Shown here: positions 13,845 to 17,355 of the stretch, one piece after another | How positions within the stretch are numbered: position 1 is the first letter of the stretch | Layout: every line of letters starts with the position of its first letter | Source: Paracoccaceae bacterium | GTDB taxonomy: Bacteria > Pseudomonadota > Alphaproteobacteria > Rhodobacterales > Rhodobacteraceae | Length of the DNA stretch: 17,355 nt | Assembly (NCBI GenBank): GCA_007123625.1 | Contig: SKKS01000204.1 | Span: 1 to 17,355 of the forward strand | Direction of reading: 5' to 3' | Notes under the pieces: model-generated | Told to the model about the DNA's origin: nothing | Databases searched by the model: none | Seen by the model: only the letters and a program-made list of their open reading frames with translations | Made by a program: the position numbers and the translations under genes

Positions 13845-15497
13845 ATGCAAGTCAGCGATATTTTCCGCTTCAGGAATGCCGAGATCAAGGCCCTCCATCT
13901 GACGTGGATTGCCTTCTTCATCAGTTTCTATGTCTGGTTCAACATGGCGCCGTTGGCGTCGTCGATGCTGCGCTCGGTCGACTGGCTGACGCGCGACGAT
14001 ATCCGCCTGTTCGCGATCGCGAACGTTGCCCTGACCATTCCCGCGCGGATCATCGTGGGCATGGCGCTGGACCGCTACGGCCCGCGCCGGGTGTTTTCGG
14101 TGCTGATGGTGCTGATGGCGGTGCCCACATTCGTCTTTGCATTTGGCAACACCCGCGAAGTGCTGTTCATGTCGCGTCTGGTGCTGTCCTCCATCGGGGC
14201 CAGCTTCGTGGTCGGCATCCATATGACTGCGCTGTGGTTCAAGCCGCGCGATATCGGGTTTGCCGAAGGCTTCTATGCCGGTTGGGGCAATTTCGGGTCG
14301 GCGGCGGCGGCGATCACGCTGCCCACCATCGCGCTGACAATGTATGGCGGCGATGACGGCTGGCGGTGGGCGATTGCCACTTCGGGCGTCGTGATGGCCG
14401 CTTACGGAGTGTTCTACTGGTTCGCCATCACCGATGGCCCAACCGCCGACACCCACAAGAAGCCGCGCAAGGCGTCGGCACTGGAAGTGTCAAGCTGGCG
14501 CGATCTGGTCCTGCTGTGCCTGTTCATCGTGCCGCTGGTGGGGATCTTGTCGATCCTTGTCTATCGGGTTCAGTTGATGGGCTACATCGATGGCATGACG
14601 GCTGCGGCCTGCTACATCGCCATCGGCGTGGTCGTGATCTATCAGATCGTGCAGGCCATTCGTGTGAACGTGCCGATCCTGAAAGAGGGTGTGCCCGAAG
14701 ACGACAAGTACCCTTTCACTTCGGTCGCAGCGCTGAACGCCACCTATTTCGCCAATTTCGGCGCGGAACTGGCCGTGGTGTCGATGCTGCCGATGTTCTT
14801 CGAAGAAACCTGGGGCCTGACCGCCGCAGCTGCCGGCCTGATCGCGGCCAGTTTCGCCTTCGTCAACCTGTTTGCGCGGCCGATGGGTGGGCTGGTGTCC
14901 GACCGTTTCGGCAACCGCCGTTTCGTGATGCTGGCCTACATGTTCGGCATCGGCGTGGGCTTTGTGCTGATGGGGCTTCTCAACAGCAACTGGCCGCTGA
15001 TCATCGCGATTGCCTTTACCATCATGTGTTCGTTCTTTGTGCAGGGCGCAGAGGGCGCGACCTTTGGGATCATCCCGTCGATCAAGCGGCGCGTGACAGG
15101 CCAGATTTCGGGCATGGCAGGGGCTTACGGCAACGTAGGCGCGGTCTTCTACCTGTTCGTCTTCATGTTCGTCACGCCGCAGCAGTTCTTCTTCATCATC
15201 GCGGCAGGCGCCTTCATCAGCTGGCTGATCTGCTACATCTGGCTGGTCGAGCCCGAGGGCGGCTTCGGGGATGAATACATCATCTCGTCCGTGGACCGCG
15301 AAATCGCCCGCGAAGCCGCCGAGAAGAAGGCCCTCGATGCCGAGGTCTCGCAGCTCTTTGCCAGTTCGGACAAGGTCGAGCTGACCGAACGCGGCGGCAT
15401 GCTGCAACTCAAGGCGCAATTCAGATCCGTCGATGATCTGCGCGCCGCGCTCGGCAGGATCGCATCGAAACCGACCAAACCGGCCAAGGCCAACTGA
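13845..15497 (+). CDS. narK1: NarK1-type nitrate transporter (major facilitator, NNP family)
   Basis: The 550-residue inner-membrane protein has both nitrate-signature glycine motifs, GWGNFG (146-151) and GAYGNVG (426-432). It also has paired conserved arginines Arg68 (IPARI) and Arg345 (FARPM), the positions that hold the anion in this family, and MFS A-motif-like DRYGPRR and DRFGNRR loops. Two further hydrophobic segments (about 221-271) lie in the middle, and a charged cytoplasmic tail of about 80 residues follows 470. It resembles the first half of the fused Paracoccus NarK, taken to be a nitrate/proton symporter that starts respiration before nitrite is available. GAGG precedes the ATG by 6 nt. 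It lies in the usp-narK1-narK2-narG operon. Confidence 0.9.
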   Translation: MQVSDIFRFRNAEIKALHLTWIAFFISFYVWFNMAPLASSMLRSVDWLTRDDIRLFAIANVALTIPARIIVGMALDRYGPRRVFSVLMVLMAVPTFVFAFGNTREVLFMSRLVLSSIGASFVVGIHMTALWFKPRDIGFAEGFYAGWGNFGSAAAAITLPTIALTMYGGDDGWRWAIATSGVVMAAYGVFYWFAITDGPTADTHKKPRKASALEVSSWRDLVLLCLFIVPLVGILSILVYRVQLMGYIDGMTAAACYIAIGVVVIYQIVQAIRVNVPILKEGVPEDDKYPFTSVAALNATYFANFGAELAVVSMLPMFFEETWGLTAAAAGLIAASFAFVNLFARPMGGLVSDRFGNRRFVMLAYMFGIGVGFVLMGLLNSNWPLIIAIAFTIMCSFFVQGAEGATFGIIPSIKRRVTGQISGMAGAYGNVGAVFYLFVFMFVTPQQFFFIIAAGAFISWLICYIWLVEPEGGFGDEYIISSVDREIAREAAEKKALDAEVSQLFASSDKVELTERGGMLQLKAQFRSVDDLRAALGRIASKPTKPAKAN

Positions 15498-15504
15498 CCC
15501 CATT

Positions 15505-15544
15505 GCTTTTGGCGTCCGGGCCAGATCCGCGCCCGCGCAAAAGC
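15505..15544 (+). repeat. Stem-loop between narK1 and narK2
   Basis: GCTTTTG (15505-15511) pairs with CAAAAGC (15538-15544). Inside, CGGGC (15517-15521) pairs with GCCCG (15531-15535) around a 9-nt loop. There is no run of T after it, so it is not a classical terminator. In this 66-nt gap it could act as an RNA processing or stability element that sets different NarK1 and NarK2 levels. Confidence 0.4.
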
Positions 15545-15563
15545 TTCTGAAAGGTAAAAGACA

Positions 15564-16922
15564 ATGGCTACACAGTCCAAACCTGCCCTGGCTTCGGGCA
15601 CATGGCTGCCCCATTGGGCGCCCGAGGACAACGCGTTCTGGGAAAGCGAAGGCAAATCCCGCGCCTGGACGACGCTGATCCTGACCACGGCCGCGCTGAC
15701 CATGGCGTTCATCACATGGTTTCTGGTCTCGGCGCTGGTGGTGCGCCTGCCGCAGATCGGGTTTCAGTTCACCGGAAGCCAGCTGTTCTGGCTGGCCGCC
15801 ATGCCGGGCCTTGCCGGCGGCACGCTGCGACTGATCCATATGTTCCTGGTGCCGATCTATGGCTCGCGCCATGTCATCAGCCTGTCGACGCTGTCGCTGC
15901 TCATTCCGCTGGTGGGCTGGTTCTATGCGGTGCAGAACCCCGACACACCCTATTGGGTGCTGATGCTGCTGGCGTTCCTGGCCGGTCTGGGCGGCGGCAA
16001 TTTCTCCAGCTTCATGCCATCGACCAGCATGTTCTTTCCCAAGCGGATGCAGGGCACGGCGCTGGCCATTCAGGCAGGGGTCGGCAATTTCGGGGTGTCC
16101 GTGGTGCAATTCGTGACCCCCTGGGTCATCGGCTTTGCGCTGCTTGGCGGCATGGCCTGGGTGGGCGAGCCGCAGACAATGACCCGCGCAGGTGTTGAAT
16201 CGCAGATCTTCCTGCAAAACGCGCCCCTGGTCATGATCCCCTTCGTGGCGGTGTTCGGGATCACGGCGTGGATTTTCCTGAAATCCGTGCCGATCAAATC
16301 CAACTTCCGCGAACAGTTCGATATCTTCAAGTCGGGCCACACCTGGGCGCAGACCTCGCTTTACATGATGACCTTTGGCGGGTTCGCCGGGTTGGCCGCC
16401 ACTTTTCCGCTCTTGATCCGCGAAGTCTATGGCAGCTTTGACGGCGCGCCCGATCCGCTGGCCTGGGCGTTCTATGGCCCGCTTGTGGGCTCGGCCAGCC
16501 GCGTGATCGCCGGGCCGCTGTCGGACAGGCTGGGTGGCGCGCGGGTCACGCATTGGGCGGGCCTAGGCATGCTTGTCTCGGCCTTTCTGGTAACGCTGAC
16601 GGTCACGCCGACCTCGCTCGACAGTTTCTGGTTGTTCGTTTCCGCGATGCTGGCGCTGTTCTTCTTCGCAGGTGTCGGCAATGCCTCGACCTTCAAGCAG
16701 ATGCCGATGCTGTTTGCCCCGCGTCAGGGCGGCGGAGTGATCGGCTTTACCGCCGCCATCGCCGCTTACGGGCCTTTCGTGTTCGGGATGCTGTTTGCCT
16801 GGTCTTTCGCAAGTTCCGGATCAGCAGCGCCCGTCTTCTACGGCCTTATTGCCTTCTTCGCCTTCAACGTGGCGCTGAACTGGGCGCTCTATGCACGCCG
16901 CGGCGCGCCCTTCCCCTGCTGA
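15564..16922 (+). CDS. narK2: NarK2-type nitrate/nitrite antiporter (major facilitator, NNP family)
   Basis: The 452-residue inner-membrane protein closely follows the E. coli NarK pattern. GGTLRLIHMFLVPIYG carries Arg89, the equivalent of NarK Arg89, and GPLVGSASRVIAGPLSDRLGG carries Arg313, matching NarK Arg305. GLGGGNFSSFMPSTSMFFPKRMQGTALA and AGVGNFGVSVVQ give the nitrate signature. About twelve hydrophobic segments are visible after a soluble N-terminal stretch of about 33 residues. It should bring nitrate in and nitrite out across the inner membrane for the cytoplasm-facing NarG site. AAAGGT lies about 9 nt before the ATG. narG begins 59 nt after the stop, so the genes are probably cotranscribed. 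In Paracoccus this is the C-terminal half of one fused NarK protein. Confidence 0.93.
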   Translation: MATQSKPALASGTWLPHWAPEDNAFWESEGKSRAWTTLILTTAALTMAFITWFLVSALVVRLPQIGFQFTGSQLFWLAAMPGLAGGTLRLIHMFLVPIYGSRHVISLSTLSLLIPLVGWFYAVQNPDTPYWVLMLLAFLAGLGGGNFSSFMPSTSMFFPKRMQGTALAIQAGVGNFGVSVVQFVTPWVIGFALLGGMAWVGEPQTMTRAGVESQIFLQNAPLVMIPFVAVFGITAWIFLKSVPIKSNFREQFDIFKSGHTWAQTSLYMMTFGGFAGLAATFPLLIREVYGSFDGAPDPLAWAFYGPLVGSASRVIAGPLSDRLGGARVTHWAGLGMLVSAFLVTLTVTPTSLDSFWLFVSAMLALFFFAGVGNASTFKQMPMLFAPRQGGGVIGFTAAIAAYGPFVFGMLFAWSFASSGSAAPVFYGLIAFFAFNVALNWALYARRGAPFPC

Positions 16923-16981
16923 ATTCGCGCGGGCGCGCGCAACTGTGCTCCCGCCAAACCCAAATCAGAACGGAGACAGCC

Positions 16982-17355
16982 ATGAGCCATCTTCTTGATC
17001 GCCTGAACTTTCTGAAAAGCGTGCGCAAGGACACGTTCTCGGATGGGCACGGCCAGACCACGACCGAAAACCGCGACTGGGAAGACGTCTATCGCGACCG
17101 CTGGCGGCACGACAAGGTTGTGCGCTCCACGCATGGGGTGAACTGCACCGGGTCATGTTCGTGGAAAATCTATGTCAAATCGGGCATCGTGACATGGGAA
17201 ACGCAACAAACCGATTACCCGCGCACGCGCCCTGATCTGCCCAACCACGAACCGCGCGGCTGTGCGCGGGGAGCAAGCTACAGCTGGTATCTGTATTCCG
17301 CCAACCGTGTGAAAACGCCGCTGGTGCGCGGCGCGCTGATGCGGCTGTGGCGCGA
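16982..17355 (+). CDS. narG: Respiratory nitrate reductase alpha subunit NarG, N-terminal part only
   Basis: The first 124 codons are present and the rest lies beyond the window; full NarG is about 1240 residues. NarG is the molybdenum bis-MGD catalytic subunit of the membrane-bound, cytoplasm-facing NarGHI complex, which reduces nitrate to nitrite with quinol electrons. The ligands of the FS0 4Fe-4S cluster are visible with E. coli spacing: His51, Cys55, Cys59 (in HGVNCTGSCSWKIYV) and Cys94 (in EPRGCARGASYSWYLYSANR). The QQTDYPRTRPDLPNHEPRG segment is nearly invariant in NarG. The sequence opens MSHLLDRLNFLKS, the remnant twin-arginine-like region of NarG. GGAG (16972-16975) precedes the ATG by 6 nt. 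narH, narJ and narI are expected next. Confidence 0.97.
   Translation, partial: MSHLLDRLNFLKSVRKDTFSDGHGQTTTENRDWEDVYRDRWRHDKVVRSTHGVNCTGSCSWKIYVKSGIVTWETQQTDYPRTRPDLPNHEPRGCARGASYSWYLYSANRVKTPLVRGALMRLWR

Noticed and set aside
14490..16553. Minus-strand open frame of 687 codons
   Set aside because: It is antisense to narK1 and narK2, its product is dominated by His, Arg, Gln and Asp, and both sense genes have complete family motifs.
1..17355. CRISPR arrays, tRNA or rRNA genes, insertion-sequence ends
   Set aside because: No regularly spaced repeats, cloverleaf-like segments, transposase motifs or paired terminal repeats were seen on either strand.

Overview
The window looks like a stretch of chromosome from a high-G+C alphaproteobacterium, most likely Rhodobacterales (Rhodobacteraceae/Paracoccaceae). 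The evidence is strongly G/C-biased third codon positions, many ATGA start/stop overlaps, and a NarR-type regulator next to narK and narG as in Paracoccus. The narG start, two NarK-type carriers and FNR-type boxes indicate an organism that can respire nitrate when oxygen is low. Assignments come from reading motifs, not from database searches.

Region 1 (1-5210) is a catabolic operon on the minus strand, with a divergent LysR regulator. Transcription order is an Ldh2-type imine/2-oxoacid oxidoreductase, an aldehyde dehydrogenase resembling 2-oxoglutarate-semialdehyde dehydrogenase, a membrane-dipeptidase-fold protein and an unknown protein cut by the window edge. The last three are joined by 4-nt stop/start overlaps. 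The dipeptidase-fold protein resembles the family found beside the dimethylglycine demethylase genes of Pseudomonas and lacks several standard metal ligands. My working idea is breakdown of proline-type or betaine compounds to 2-oxoglutarate, with an N-demethylase possibly lying beyond the left edge.

Region 2 (5351-8382) holds a small membrane protein of unknown function. Its 3' end overlaps a convergent MoxR-type AAA ATPase / VWA-domain pair, which is itself ATGA-coupled. Region 3 (8383-9011) has no gene I can support beyond one small ORF with a good ribosome binding site.

Region 4 (9012-12155) is an arsenate-resistance operon: an ArsR-ArsC fusion, a dedicated GAPDH and the ArsJ exporter. 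A perfect 8-bp inverted repeat overlaps a TATAAT -10 box and the first start codon. GAPDH would make 1-arseno-3-phosphoglycerate and ArsJ would export it. No arsenite pump is in the window.

Region 5 (12329-17355) is the nitrate-respiration locus: a NarR-like Crp/Fnr regulator on the minus strand, then usp, narK1, narK2 and the start of narG on the plus strand. Between the divergent arms lie one perfect FNR box and two imperfect ones whose centres are 22 bp apart. NarK1 and NarK2, a single fused protein in Paracoccus, are separate genes here.
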